64,000 nucleotides of DNA from Flavobacterium daejeonense DSM 17708 (lineage in GTDB: Bacteria > Bacteroidota > Bacteroidia > Flavobacteriales > Flavobacteriaceae). The position numbers were made by a program, and so were the translations under genes. Shown piece by piece: positions 57,103-64,000 of the stretch. The notes under the pieces are model-generated. The model worked only from the letters and a program-made list of their open reading frames with translations. It did no database searches and had not been told where the DNA came from. The first letter of the stretch is position 1. Each line of letters begins with the position of its first letter. The stretch spans positions 124,001-188,000 of the forward strand of contig NZ_AUDK01000005.1 of the NCBI RefSeq assembly GCF_000425425.1. Reading direction: 5' to 3'.

Positions 57103-57130
57103 AAAAAAGGCGAAGTCGGGAGACTTCGCC
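57103..57130 (-). terminator. Terminator-like hairpin with GNRA-type loop
   Basis: Perfect 9-bp stem GGCGAAGTC (57109-57117) / GACTTCGCC (57122-57130). On the minus strand seven T follow, so it would stop leftward transcription before the DUF1800 promoter region. On the plus strand the loop is GGGA. Confidence 0.7.
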
Positions 57131-57154
57131 ATTAGTCGCACCCGAAATGCTTTG

Positions 57155-57415
57155 TATTCACGAAGACCAACAAAAATAATAAAAAAAAGCGTGGGTAAAA
57201 GGTGGTTGGGCAATTGCTCAGAGTCCTATTTTGAGTCCTACCATTACCTTGAAACGCCTAAAACAACGTGGTTATCAATCTTTAACAGATGTTTATATCG
57301 AACTTAATCCATCATTTTGCGAACCGCCGAGTTTAGCCTGTCCTGATTCGAGGGATGACCCGTACGCTCGGTGGTGTACTCAAGTTTTTATTGTTTTTGT
57401 TGGTCTTCGTGAATA
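57155..57415. repeat. 31-bp inverted repeat flanking a 199-bp segment
   Basis: Arms at 57155-57185 and 57385-57415 match with one mismatch. Each carries the core CACGAAGACCAACAAAAA in one orientation or the other. The segment in between (57186-57384) holds the intron-protein tail and domain V. The layout could be a terminal repeat, an invertible segment or the scar of a rearrangement. Confidence 0.85.
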
Positions 57416-57468
57416 TAAATATTTGAGAGGCGCACTCTGTCAGTTACTGGCGGAGCCGTCTACTCGAT
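57189..57468 (+). pseudogene. Decayed 3' end of a group II intron (maturase tail, domains V and VI)
   Basis: The + frame from 57189 reads AWVKGGWAIAQSPILSPTIT then LKRLKQRGYQSLTDVYIELN, like the C-terminal tail of an intron-encoded reverse transcriptase; a stop lies in frame just upstream (57180-57182). It is followed at the normal distance by ACCGCCGAG (57323-57331) pairing with CTCGGTGGT (57367-57375), the domain V stem. At 57425-57468 is GAGAGG, a well-paired hairpin (57429-57460) and TACTCGAT, the usual domain VI and 3' end. Domain V has an irregular apical part, and about 47 extra bases separate it from domain VI. The intron 5' part and the reverse transcriptase domains are absent, so it cannot be active by itself. 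Confidence 0.6.
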
Positions 57469-57527
57469 TATGCCTCGTTGTTTTATCTGTAAATATATTA
57501 CTATTTTCAATTGCTATCTTTAGTCGG

Positions 57528-57558
57528 TTGTAAAAACTTTGAGTTAAGTTTAGATTTG
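57528..57558 (+). promoter_or_regulatory. Promoter and dyad operator of the HTH controller gene
   Basis: TTG (57528-57530), 20 bp, then TAGATTTG (57551-57558), exact consensus, 18 bp before the ATG at 57577. Between the boxes AAACTT (57534-57539) and AAGTTT (57546-57551) form a dyad with 6-bp spacing, a likely site for the controller protein itself. Confidence 0.65.
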
Positions 57559-57576
57559 CATACTAAAATTAGCAAT

Positions 57577-57786
57577 ATGTCTAAAAAAACTATATCAATT
57601 AAGTTTGGTGAAAGAGTTAGAGAAATAAGAGTTTCTAAAAACCTTTCTCAAGAACAGTTAGCTGATTTAGCTAATGTTCATAGAACTTATATTGGTATGG
57701 TTGAACGAGCTGAAAAAAATATAACTCTCGTAAATATTGAAAAGATTGCTAATGCACTTAAAATAGATATTAAAGAGTTATTATGA
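57577..57786 (+). CDS. Xre-family HTH controller protein of the restriction-modification system
   Basis: The 69-residue protein is a single lambda-repressor-type helix-turn-helix (about 10-65: FGERVREIRVSKNLSQEQLADLANVHRTYIGMVERAEKNITLVNIEKIANALKI). It is the size of the C proteins that control type II restriction genes. I use the ATG at 57577; the longer frame starting at 57511 would run through the promoter. It overlaps the endonuclease gene by 4 bp (ATGA). An inverted-repeat operator in its own promoter fits autoregulation. Confidence 0.9.
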   Translation: MSKKTISIKFGERVREIRVSKNLSQEQLADLANVHRTYIGMVERAEKNITLVNIEKIANALKIDIKELL

Positions 57787-58517
57787 CAATAGAACAAATA
57801 GAAGTATTACGTGCTGGTTTACAAGAAAGTTTTGACCTATTAGTTGCAAAGATTAATAAAATTCAAATAGGAACAAAAGACCAATTTCCTTATGGTTGGA
57901 GAAATGCAGGAAAAGGAAGAACCGTTTGGAGAATTTTAGAAGAAATAATAACTCAAAATTTAGAAAAAAATCATAGCGATTTTAAACTGCAAAGTATAAC
58001 ACCTTCAAATTCTGAAGTTTCTGTTTTTGATTTTGAATGCAAATTAATTGGGAATGAAACTCCAATTTATATAAACATCAAATCCGCTGTTTTAGGTGGT
58101 AAAAAAAACAAAGATGATATTTCCAAAGGAATTGGTTTAAGAGATTTTTATACTGAAGATGTAAACAAAAATTTCTTTGTTGGTACATTCTTTATAAAGT
58201 TCAATGATGATATGACTATTGAAATTGATCACGCAACTGTTTTTCCAATAGTATGGATTAAAGATATCTATGTAAATCCCAGTAACAACGGAAATCTTCA
58301 ATCTGCATATTATAAAGACTTAAATGATGCAGTCAAAAGAACTAATGCAGAATTTCACGAATTGTTTATCAATGCTTTGGATTTTGCTCAAAGTAAGAAG
58401 GACGCTAAAGCAGGGGATATTATTCAAGAACCCGAAGGAAAATATTTAAGAAAGATTAGCGGAAGATGGAAAGAAGTTCAAGAAAATGGAGATGAAATTG
58501 GCCCTACACTCTTTTAG
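57783..58517 (+). CDS. Predicted type II restriction endonuclease
   Basis: The 244-residue protein is encoded between an HTH controller and a convergent adenine methyltransferase, the standard arrangement for a type II restriction enzyme. It has a candidate PD-(D/E)XK core: helix with Glu53/Glu54 (VWRILEEIITQNLEKN), Asp83 in VSVFDFECKL and Asn98-Ile-Lys100 in IYINIKSAV. The last position before the lysine is Asn where Asp or Glu is usual, which could weaken metal binding or mark a subfamily. The recognition sequence is unknown. Its stop overlaps the methyltransferase stop by 14 bp. Confidence 0.75.
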   Translation: MTIEQIEVLRAGLQESFDLLVAKINKIQIGTKDQFPYGWRNAGKGRTVWRILEEIITQNLEKNHSDFKLQSITPSNSEVSVFDFECKLIGNETPIYINIKSAVLGGKKNKDDISKGIGLRDFYTEDVNKNFFVGTFFIKFNDDMTIEIDHATVFPIVWIKDIYVNPSNNGNLQSAYYKDLNDAVKRTNAEFHELFINALDFAQSKKDAKAGDIIQEPEGKYLRKISGRWKEVQENGDEIGPTLF

Positions 58518-59967
58518 ATAAATTTTGAGCAAAATCTTCAATCTTTTCAATTATACTTTCATCTAATTTCAGATTTCTATAAATTATTTCATTAATATTA
58601 TTTATTGCAATTTCAATTTCGATTTCAGAATTTAGAACCTTTTTAGAAATTTTAGCTAAATTGTCTTTCTCCTCTTTATTAAAAGGGATAATTGGCAATT
58701 GAGAAATATAACCAGATGTTACCATATTAGACCTAATTAAAACACCTCTAACCAAATAAGTTATTAAATGACTATTTAAATAGGCTAACATCCAAAAAAG
58801 GTCTTGTTTAGGAGTGAAAATATTAGGATTAACACCAAAAGTTGAATTTGCTGGTAAATAACAAGCACTAAATGGTAATCCCATTGATGAACAAGTTATA
58901 CCTTCTTTAAAAACAAATTGTTTATTTCTAACCATAAAATCTTTAACAATTAAAGATTCATCCATAAAATGGTTAATTAAATAAGCATCTTCAGTCGTTA
59001 CGAATTTTTTAGAGCCTGGATTTTTATAAAATGGAATTTCAAAACCTTGCTTTTTTACTTTTGACAAGTACTTTTTATCGTTTCCTGTTGATATTCCAGT
59101 AATACAATTGAATACTTCACCTATTCTTGGGTTATTAAACAATGCCAAAATATCTTTATCAATGTCTAAAATAAATTGATTTGCGGATTTCTTTTTACTT
59201 AAAACAATATCATCTATTTCTACTTCTAAAAAGTTTTTAGTTTCTATTATTTTCTCTAAATCTTTTGCGTTTTTTGGTCTATTTGAAATTTTAACCTTAC
59301 CTTGAAATTGTTTCCCCTTTTGTAAAATTATTATGCAAGTTCTAACATCAGCCTTTTGAGACCAAAATAAGTCATTTGGACATAAAATCAATTGATGAAT
59401 TGAACAATTATCAAGAAGTTGTTGTCGTAAGCCAGAGTGCATTGTAGAGGTCAAAAAAGAATCTGATACTATAACACCAATTAAAGCTCCTTCTTTAGCA
59501 CAATCAACAATTGCTGATAAAAACATTGAGTACATATTATGAACACCAATGTCTCCAAACAATTTTTTTAAATCATTTTTATTGTCTTTTATATAATCCA
59601 GTTCGTGACAATTATATGGTGGATTTGCAATGTAATAATCATAATCTAAATCAATTCTATTTGAAAAAAATAATGATTCTTTTTGCTCCTTATAAAAGGC
59701 TATAAAGTCTTGTTTTCTGAAATTTGAATATCGTATGTTTCCATGTTCAATGACATCAAAACTATCAATTTCTTTTCCGTGAATGAAAAAGGTTTTTAAT
59801 AGCTCTTCATCTCCAACAGCAGGGTCTAATACTTTCTTTCCAGTTGGATTTAATTCTAGCAATTCATTACTAATATAATCAGACACAAAGTCAGGAGTAG
59901 AATAATAACCAGAATCTCTTTTGTCTATTCCGTTATCATTAACTAATATTTTTTCAAATCTACCCAT
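58504..59967 (-). CDS. N6-adenine DNA methyltransferase, gamma class (TaqI-like)
   Basis: The 487-residue enzyme has the motif order X-I-IV of gamma-class N6-adenine methyltransferases: motif X GYYSTP (20-25), motif I LDPAVGDEELL (47-57) and catalytic motif IV NPPYN (115-119). A C-terminal target-recognition domain follows (about 270-470, with INHFMDESLIVKDFMVRNKQFVFKEGITCSSMGLPFSACYL). Motif I departs from the usual DPACGSG, keeping only one glycine. It protects host DNA from the endonuclease encoded opposite. It has its own consensus promoter, so protection can be set up independently of the nuclease. Confidence 0.9.
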   Translation of the reverse strand: MGRFEKILVNDNGIDKRDSGYYSTPDFVSDYISNELLELNPTGKKVLDPAVGDEELLKTFFIHGKEIDSFDVIEHGNIRYSNFRKQDFIAFYKEQKESLFFSNRIDLDYDYYIANPPYNCHELDYIKDNKNDLKKLFGDIGVHNMYSMFLSAIVDCAKEGALIGVIVSDSFLTSTMHSGLRQQLLDNCSIHQLILCPNDLFWSQKADVRTCIIILQKGKQFQGKVKISNRPKNAKDLEKIIETKNFLEVEIDDIVLSKKKSANQFILDIDKDILALFNNPRIGEVFNCITGISTGNDKKYLSKVKKQGFEIPFYKNPGSKKFVTTEDAYLINHFMDESLIVKDFMVRNKQFVFKEGITCSSMGLPFSACYLPANSTFGVNPNIFTPKQDLFWMLAYLNSHLITYLVRGVLIRSNMVTSGYISQLPIIPFNKEEKDNLAKISKKVLNSEIEIEIAINNINEIIYRNLKLDESIIEKIEDFAQNLSKRV

Positions 59968-59987
59968 AGTGATGCTTGCTAATTATA

Positions 59988-60024
59988 GTATGCAAATATA
60001 CATACAATTATTATAACTGTCCAA
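59988..60024 (-). promoter_or_regulatory. Promoter of the methyltransferase gene with an embedded dyad
   Basis: On the minus strand TTG (60024-60022), 21 bp, then TATATTTG (60000-59993). The -7 box is framed exactly by GTATG / CATAC arms (59988-59992 and 60001-60005), so a protein binding this dyad would block the promoter. Confidence 0.65.
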
Positions 60025-60099
60025 TTCTAGTTTTTATTTTTTTAAGATTTTCTTTTTTAACGAGTAGTTCTGTTACAATGAGGCATAACTAGTATATAA

Positions 60100-60165
60100 G
60101 CGAAATAAACCTTCGCATATACACCCAAAATTGGGTAGATTGACGAAAGTTTGTTTCGTTTTTGT
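60100..60165 (+). ncRNA. Cluster of three hairpins, the last terminator-like; possible small RNA or element end
   Basis: Successive stems: GCGAA/TTCGC (60100-60104 with 60112-60116), ACCCAA/TTGGGT (60123-60128 with 60131-60136) and ACGAAA/TTTCGT (60143-60148 with 60154-60159), the last followed by T-rich DNA. No gene lies just upstream on the plus strand, so a small transcript ending here is possible. Confidence 0.3.
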
Positions 60166-60325
60166 TTTTAACAAATATATTTATTTTTTCTTACAAAATA
60201 GAATGGAAGAATTTCAATTTTGAACGTTTTGTTTTGGAAAACTCATGAATAAAGGCAGCGTCAGGGGGAAAAAAAATCCGAGCTGCGGGGGCAGATCGGA
60301 TGGAGTTGGTTAGTTTTTCTTAAAA

Positions 60326-61690
60326 TTATATCGTCATCGAAAACAAAGCCGTTTCGGGGGCTTTTCGTTTTAAATGCAGGTCAAATGCCATGCAGATGTT
60401 TCTTACGTGGGCTTTCCCTAAATCGGTTACCTGAATGCCGTTTTCTTTAAAAAGGAGTAAGCCGTCGGTTTCCATTTCCCGGAGTTGGGCTATAATTTCC
60501 GGAATTTCTTCAAAATAAGTCTCCGGACTGTCCCAGCGGGTTTCAAACCGACACATCAGGTTTAGAATGTGTTTGCGGATGATGAGATCTTCTGCGGTGA
60601 GCAAATGTCCTCTGAAAATTGGCAATTTGTCCTCTTCTAACAATAGGTAATAATCGTCCAAATTTTTCTCGTTTTGGGCAAAACTGTACCAGCTGTCGCT
60701 GATGGAAGAAACGCCCAAACCTATCATTAATTGGGTTTTAGACGAGCTGTAGCCCATAAAATTTCGGTGCAATTGCCCGTTTTTAAAGGATTGGTACAGG
60801 CTGTCTGTTGGCAGGGCAAAATGATCCATTCCAATTTCGATATAGCCGTTTTTTTGCAATAATTCTTTACCCACCTGATACAGAATTCTTTTTTCCTGGT
60901 CTTTTGGGATGTCTTCGTCTTTAAAGCCGCGTTGTCCGTTGCCTTTAATCCAGGGTACGTGGGCGTAGCTGTAAAATGCCAGTCGGTCCGGTTGCAGGGA
61001 TTTGGTTTTTTCGATGGTATCTAGCACATTTTCGATGGTTTGAAACGGTAGTCCAAAAATAATATCGTGCCCAATGGAGGTATAACCAATTTCTTTGGCC
61101 CAAAAAGTAACTTTGGCTACATTGTGAAAAGGTTGTTCACGATGAATGGCTTTTTGTACTTTTTCGGAATAATCCTGTACGCCAAAACTCACCCGACGAA
61201 ATCCTAAATCGTATAGTTTTTGCAAATGCGCATAGGTGGTATTATTGGGATGTCCTTCAAAACTGAATTCGTAATCTTCAGCCTTATTGGCATAGGCAAA
61301 AATTCCGTTGATTAAATCTTCCAGATTTTTGGTCGAAAAGAAAGTGGGGGTTCCGCCTCCCAAATGAATTTCTTTGATAATGGGTTTTTCGTCCAACAAT
61401 TTACTGTACAAACACCATTCTTTTAAGACCGCCTGAATATAAGGCGATTCGACATCGTGATTTTTGGTGATGCGTTTGTTGCAGCCGCAAAAAGTACACA
61501 GACTTTCGCAAAACGGAAGATGAATGTACAGACTGATTCCTTCTTTAGCATTGCTTTCCTGAAACGATTTTTTAAAGGAAGCAATCCAATCCTGATAAGT
61601 AAACGCGGCTTCATTCCAGTAAGGAACGGTAGGGTAGCTGGTGTAGCGCGGACCGGGTACGTTGTATTTTTGAATCAAAGCTTTTTTCAT
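60326..61690 (-). CDS. hemN: Oxygen-independent coproporphyrinogen III oxidase
   Basis: The 454-residue radical-SAM enzyme makes protoporphyrinogen for haem without oxygen. The cluster-binding cysteines are Cys61, Cys65 and Cys68 in FCESLCTFCGC, with Cys70 completing the HemN-specific pattern CxxxCxxCxC. The start PGPRYTSYPTVPYW, the block EIHLGGGTPTFF and the C-terminal region FMGYSSSKTQLMIGLGVSSIS are those of true HemN rather than the HemW look-alikes. The length is normal. A -7 element lies 20 bp upstream. Confidence 0.97.
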   Translation of the reverse strand: MKKALIQKYNVPGPRYTSYPTVPYWNEAAFTYQDWIASFKKSFQESNAKEGISLYIHLPFCESLCTFCGCNKRITKNHDVESPYIQAVLKEWCLYSKLLDEKPIIKEIHLGGGTPTFFSTKNLEDLINGIFAYANKAEDYEFSFEGHPNNTTYAHLQKLYDLGFRRVSFGVQDYSEKVQKAIHREQPFHNVAKVTFWAKEIGYTSIGHDIIFGLPFQTIENVLDTIEKTKSLQPDRLAFYSYAHVPWIKGNGQRGFKDEDIPKDQEKRILYQVGKELLQKNGYIEIGMDHFALPTDSLYQSFKNGQLHRNFMGYSSSKTQLMIGLGVSSISDSWYSFAQNEKNLDDYYLLLEEDKLPIFRGHLLTAEDLIIRKHILNLMCRFETRWDSPETYFEEIPEIIAQLREMETDGLLLFKENGIQVTDLGKAHVRNICMAFDLHLKRKAPETALFSMTI

Positions 61691-61709
61691 AATGAATTAT
61701 TTGCTGGTT

Positions 61710-61717
61710 CAAAAATA
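61710..61717 (-). promoter_or_regulatory. -7 element TATTTTTG of hemN
   Basis: Exact TAnnTTTG on the minus strand, 19 bp before the ATG at 61690; -33 box weak. Confidence 0.5.
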
Positions 61718-61770
61718 CGGTGAATGTCAGGGTGTGGAAATGATAATTGTCATACTTTGTGAGTTGTGGG

Positions 61771-61788
61771 TCCCGATAGCTATCGGGA
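61771..61788. repeat. Second copy of the palindrome TCCCGATAGCTATCGGGA
   Basis: Perfect 18-bp palindrome, identical to the core at 24397-24438. It lies in the gap between two same-strand genes, upstream of hemN and downstream of the DUF349 gene. Confidence 0.85.
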
Positions 61789-61803
61789 TGAATTGTGGGT
61801 ATG

Positions 61804-61837
61804 AAAAAAGCGATTTCCAATTTGAAAATCGCTTTTT
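61804..61837 (-). terminator. Terminator of the DUF349 gene
   Basis: Stem 61805-61816 (AAAAAGCGATTT) / 61826-61837 (AAATCGCTTTTT). On the minus strand it ends in T-run. Confidence 0.8.
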
Positions 61838-61895
61838 AATAAAAATATCTTGCTTCTTGCTTCTTTTTTCTGCGATCTAAAATCTGCATTCTGAA

Positions 61896-63872
61896 TTACT
61901 CTTCCTGCCCCAGATTTCTAAGCTGTTTTAGTTTTTCTTTCCAGGTGTCTAAGCTTTCTTTATGGATAGCAATGTTTTTGCGAACTTCGGTCACAATAGA
62001 ATTTTCTTTTTTCGAATTTTTGGTATTGGCAAAAAATTGAATGTTGTTTTCCAGTTGGAAAATTTCGTTTTGTACTTCTTCAATTTTTCGAATGATGAAA
62101 ATCTTTTCGTTTTCCAGTTTTCTGTTGTCATGGCTTTCAGAAAGATTTTCCAGTTTGTTGGCAAAACGCATCATGTCGGAATCCTTCTTGCTCAGACTTA
62201 ATTTGTCAAACAAAGCGTCCAGAATTTTATTGAATTTCCCCTCGATATGCCTTCTGGTAAATGGTACTTTTCCGATACTTTTCCAGTTTTCAATATGCTG
62301 TTTGATAGCGTCCAAATCGGTTTTATGATCACCAATAAGCTGAAATTCTTTGATACTTTCCAAATAGGCTTTCTTTTTGTCAAAAGCTTCCATTTCTTCA
62401 GCCAGATGTTCATTTTTTTGTTCTTTTAAGCGATCAAAATAATGGTTGCAGGCGTCTTTGAATTCTGCCCAGACTTTGTCGGAATATTTTCTTGGCACAT
62501 GCCCGATTTTTTTCCAGTCTTCCTGAATTTGCTTCATAATTGGCGTGGTAGCGGCAAAATCTTCGCTGTCTTTTAACTCGGTGGCTTTGGCTACCAGCGC
62601 ATTTTTTTTGTTCAGATTTTCGTTTTGCTCCTTTTTGATGTCTTTGTAAAAGGCATTTTTGAAAGCATTAAAATTTCTAACGGCTGTTTTAAATGCCGCC
62701 CAGGTAGCTTCGTTTACATCAGCAGGAACTTTTCCGGTAGAGAAGAAGGCCTCTCTTAAAGCTTCTACTTTTTCTATCTGAACCAGCCATTGCGAATGGG
62801 CATTTACTTTAATCGTTGCTAATTCTTCGATTTGCGCAATAATGGCGTTCTTTTTTTCCAGGTTTTCCTGTTCGGTTCCTCTCATTTTTTCGAAAAGAAC
62901 TTCGCGTTTGTCGTGCATTTTTTTGGTTAAATCACTAAACTGATTCCAAATTTCATCACGGTATTCTTTAGAAACAGGACCTACTTCTTCTTTCCAGATG
63001 CGGTGTAAATCCTGTAATTCTCTAAAAGCTTTATTTACATCTACTTCCTGAAGTAATTCTTCAACACGGCTGATAATTTTTTGTTTTTGTTCTAAATTGT
63101 GTTTGAAGTCCAAATCGCGGGCTTCACGGTCTAAATGCAGATAATCATAAAAATTCTCCACATGAAAATGATAGTTGTTCCAAACGTGGTTGTATTTGTC
63201 TTTTGGAATCGGGCCGGCATTTTTCCAGCGCTCTCTTAATTCATTAAAATGTTTGAACGTGTCTTTAATATTCTCGTTTGGATTGATTAATTCTTTGAGT
63301 TCTTCAACAATGGCCAAACGATTTTCTAAATTGGCTTTCAGACTGTTTTGTAAATTCTTGAAATGGACGTTTTTATTGTCTCTGTATAAGGTATAAAATT
63401 GGTCAAATTTGTTTTTTAGAGGTAAATGATACTCGAATTCTTCGGTTGTATTCGGATTGTCTGCAAGAAATTCTTCTCTTTTTTCCTCGATAAAATGATT
63501 GTATTTCGATAAAAATGCCTTTTTGATTTCTTCCACATGGTCACGAATAGACATGACTTTTTCGTTAGTAACCAGTTTTTGCAATTCCTCTACTAAGACT
63601 TCCATCGACAGGGTTTCGTAATCGCGCATCGGAATTTCGTGACGACCTTTTAAGGTTTCGTCTTCGTGTTCTTCAGCGTTGGAAGCTTCAATTTCGCTCA
63701 GAGCTTTTTGTTTTTTAAGCGATTCAGCTGCTTCATCATTTTCTGCCGAAGGTGCGGCGTCATTTGTCTCAGGATTTGGGGTAGCCTGATTGTCCGCCTG
63801 AACATCAGTGGCTAAGTTTCCGTCTGTCTCATTGTTTTTTGGAGACAGGTTATCATTCATTTCTTCTAACAT
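61896..63872 (-). CDS. DUF349 repeat protein
   Basis: The 658-residue protein has an acidic, low-complexity N-terminus (about 1-75, Asn/Asp/Glu-rich). A run of helical DUF349 repeats fills about 145-600. Each repeat carries a W-K motif such as LRERWKNAGPIPKDKYNHVWNNY, HRIWKEEVGPVSKEYRDEIW, QEDWKKIGHVPRKYSDKVW and ENWKSIGKVPFTRRHIEGKF. A coiled-coil tail follows (EKIFIIRKIEEVQNEIFQLENNI). The function is not known. It is soluble. A promoter with TTTG (63946-63943) and TATCTTTC (63923-63916) lies upstream. A second in-frame ATG four codons in is also possible. Confidence 0.93.
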   Translation of the reverse strand: MLEEMNDNLSPKNNETDGNLATDVQADNQATPNPETNDAAPSAENDEAAESLKKQKALSEIEASNAEEHEDETLKGRHEIPMRDYETLSMEVLVEELQKLVTNEKVMSIRDHVEEIKKAFLSKYNHFIEEKREEFLADNPNTTEEFEYHLPLKNKFDQFYTLYRDNKNVHFKNLQNSLKANLENRLAIVEELKELINPNENIKDTFKHFNELRERWKNAGPIPKDKYNHVWNNYHFHVENFYDYLHLDREARDLDFKHNLEQKQKIISRVEELLQEVDVNKAFRELQDLHRIWKEEVGPVSKEYRDEIWNQFSDLTKKMHDKREVLFEKMRGTEQENLEKKNAIIAQIEELATIKVNAHSQWLVQIEKVEALREAFFSTGKVPADVNEATWAAFKTAVRNFNAFKNAFYKDIKKEQNENLNKKNALVAKATELKDSEDFAATTPIMKQIQEDWKKIGHVPRKYSDKVWAEFKDACNHYFDRLKEQKNEHLAEEMEAFDKKKAYLESIKEFQLIGDHKTDLDAIKQHIENWKSIGKVPFTRRHIEGKFNKILDALFDKLSLSKKDSDMMRFANKLENLSESHDNRKLENEKIFIIRKIEEVQNEIFQLENNIQFFANTKNSKKENSIVTEVRKNIAIHKESLDTWKEKLKQLRNLGQEE

Positions 63873-63915
63873 TTTTTAAATGTTTAAGGGGTTGTGTAAT
63901 TGGTTAAATTGATGT

Positions 63916-63946
63916 GAAAGATACTAAAGGTCTGTTGAAAAACAAA
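63916..63946 (-). promoter_or_regulatory. Promoter of the DUF349 gene
   Basis: On the minus strand TTTG (63946-63943), 19 bp, then TATCTTTC (63923-63916), one mismatch to TAnnTTTG. Confidence 0.55.
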
Positions 63947-63955
63947 ATAATTCCT

Positions 63956-64000
63956 ATGTTTATCGATGGTTTTGGCAAAGAAATTATTGAATTTGCGTAT
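63956..64000 (+). CDS. Possible start of a rightward gene, cut by the window edge
   Basis: An ATG at 63956 opens a frame reading MFIDGFGKEIIEFAY to the last base. Its composition is plausible for a protein and it would be divergent from the DUF349 gene. Fifteen codons are too few to name a family or to be sure that it is coding. Confidence 0.35.
   Translation, partial: MFIDGFGKEIIEFAY

Larger units (their letters stand above)
56926..57576. other. Intergenic edge of the restriction-modification island
   Basis: This 651-bp stretch without a true protein gene contains, in order: a leftward terminator hairpin (57109-57130), the left arm of a 31-bp inverted repeat, a decayed group II intron 3' end containing the right arm, and the promoter of the HTH controller gene. 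Base composition rises sharply in G and C inside the intron remnant. Confidence 0.7.
59968..60325. other. Intergenic end of the restriction-modification island
   Basis: These 358 bp contain the methyltransferase promoter, a 14-base sequence (60075-60088) that is the inverted near-copy of one at 57468-57481, a group of three hairpins (60100-60159) and the spacer before the hemN stop. No open reading frame was found. Confidence 0.6.

Noticed and set aside
57231..57533. 100-codon open frame on the plus strand
   Set aside because: It runs from the maturase-like tail through the base-paired domain V and VI sequence of the intron remnant; only the first part derives from a protein.

Overview
The window looks like a chromosomal stretch from a gliding-type flavobacterium (Bacteroidota, close to Flavobacterium). 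The evidence is: AT-rich DNA; promoters of the Bacteroidota form (TTTG or TTG, about 19-21 bp, then TAnnTTTG) with almost no Shine-Dalgarno sequences; a type IX secretion (T9SS type B) sorting domain; a fused SecDF; and several families typical of this phylum (DUF2911, DUF4369, DUF1800/DUF1501, DUF2805, DUF349, M61 peptidase). No rRNA, tRNA or CRISPR array was seen.

Layout. 1-9650 holds core and housekeeping genes: the edge of a DUF6929-like gene, PPK2 polyphosphate kinase, a small beta-barrel protein, a split DsbD pair, a MATE exporter, MeaB, an AEC transporter and a 1-Cys peroxiredoxin. 9890-12914 is a very AT-rich pair of surface lipoproteins. 12928-19335 is a leftward core block (NudK, PurA, a Fur-family regulator, Rel/SpoT, a TrmH-type methyltransferase, FtsE). 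19501-24395 encodes a giant TPR protein and an outer-membrane barrel. 25728-30732 is the most remarkable locus: a cryptic GatC-like gene, gatA, and one 1111-residue gene fusing GatB to a complete aspartyl-tRNA synthetase that carries a His typical of non-discriminating AspRS. Together these would form a covalently tethered indirect aminoacylation machine.

30993-33720 is an accessory island with a predicted PD-(D/E)XK nuclease, an unrecognised partner and a zinc-ribbon orphan. 33827-40730 returns to core genes (tRNA/rRNA methyltransferase, gyrB, mdh, secDF), followed by a T9SS cargo protein. 42474-49003 is a tightly overlapping leftward operon: a triple-receiver hybrid kinase, CheR, CheB and a receiver-kinase. 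It is a chemotaxis-adaptation pair without a chemoreceptor.

49188-56925 holds envelope genes (DUF4369 lipoprotein, M61 peptidase, aquaporin, EamA exporter, DUF1501/DUF1800 pair). 56926-60170 is a second accessory island. It contains a decayed 3' end of a group II intron with a 31-bp inverted repeat, a type II restriction-modification system (HTH controller, endonuclease, convergent gamma-class methyltransferase) and a cluster of hairpins. HemN and a DUF349 protein close the window.

Many start codons were moved from the longest reading frame to internal ATGs, on the basis of signal peptides or promoters. Three genes (AEC transporter, Fur-family regulator, TrmH-type methyltransferase) have the -7 element only 5-7 nt before the ATG, which predicts leaderless mRNAs. 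All assignments are by reading of the sequence; no database search was run.
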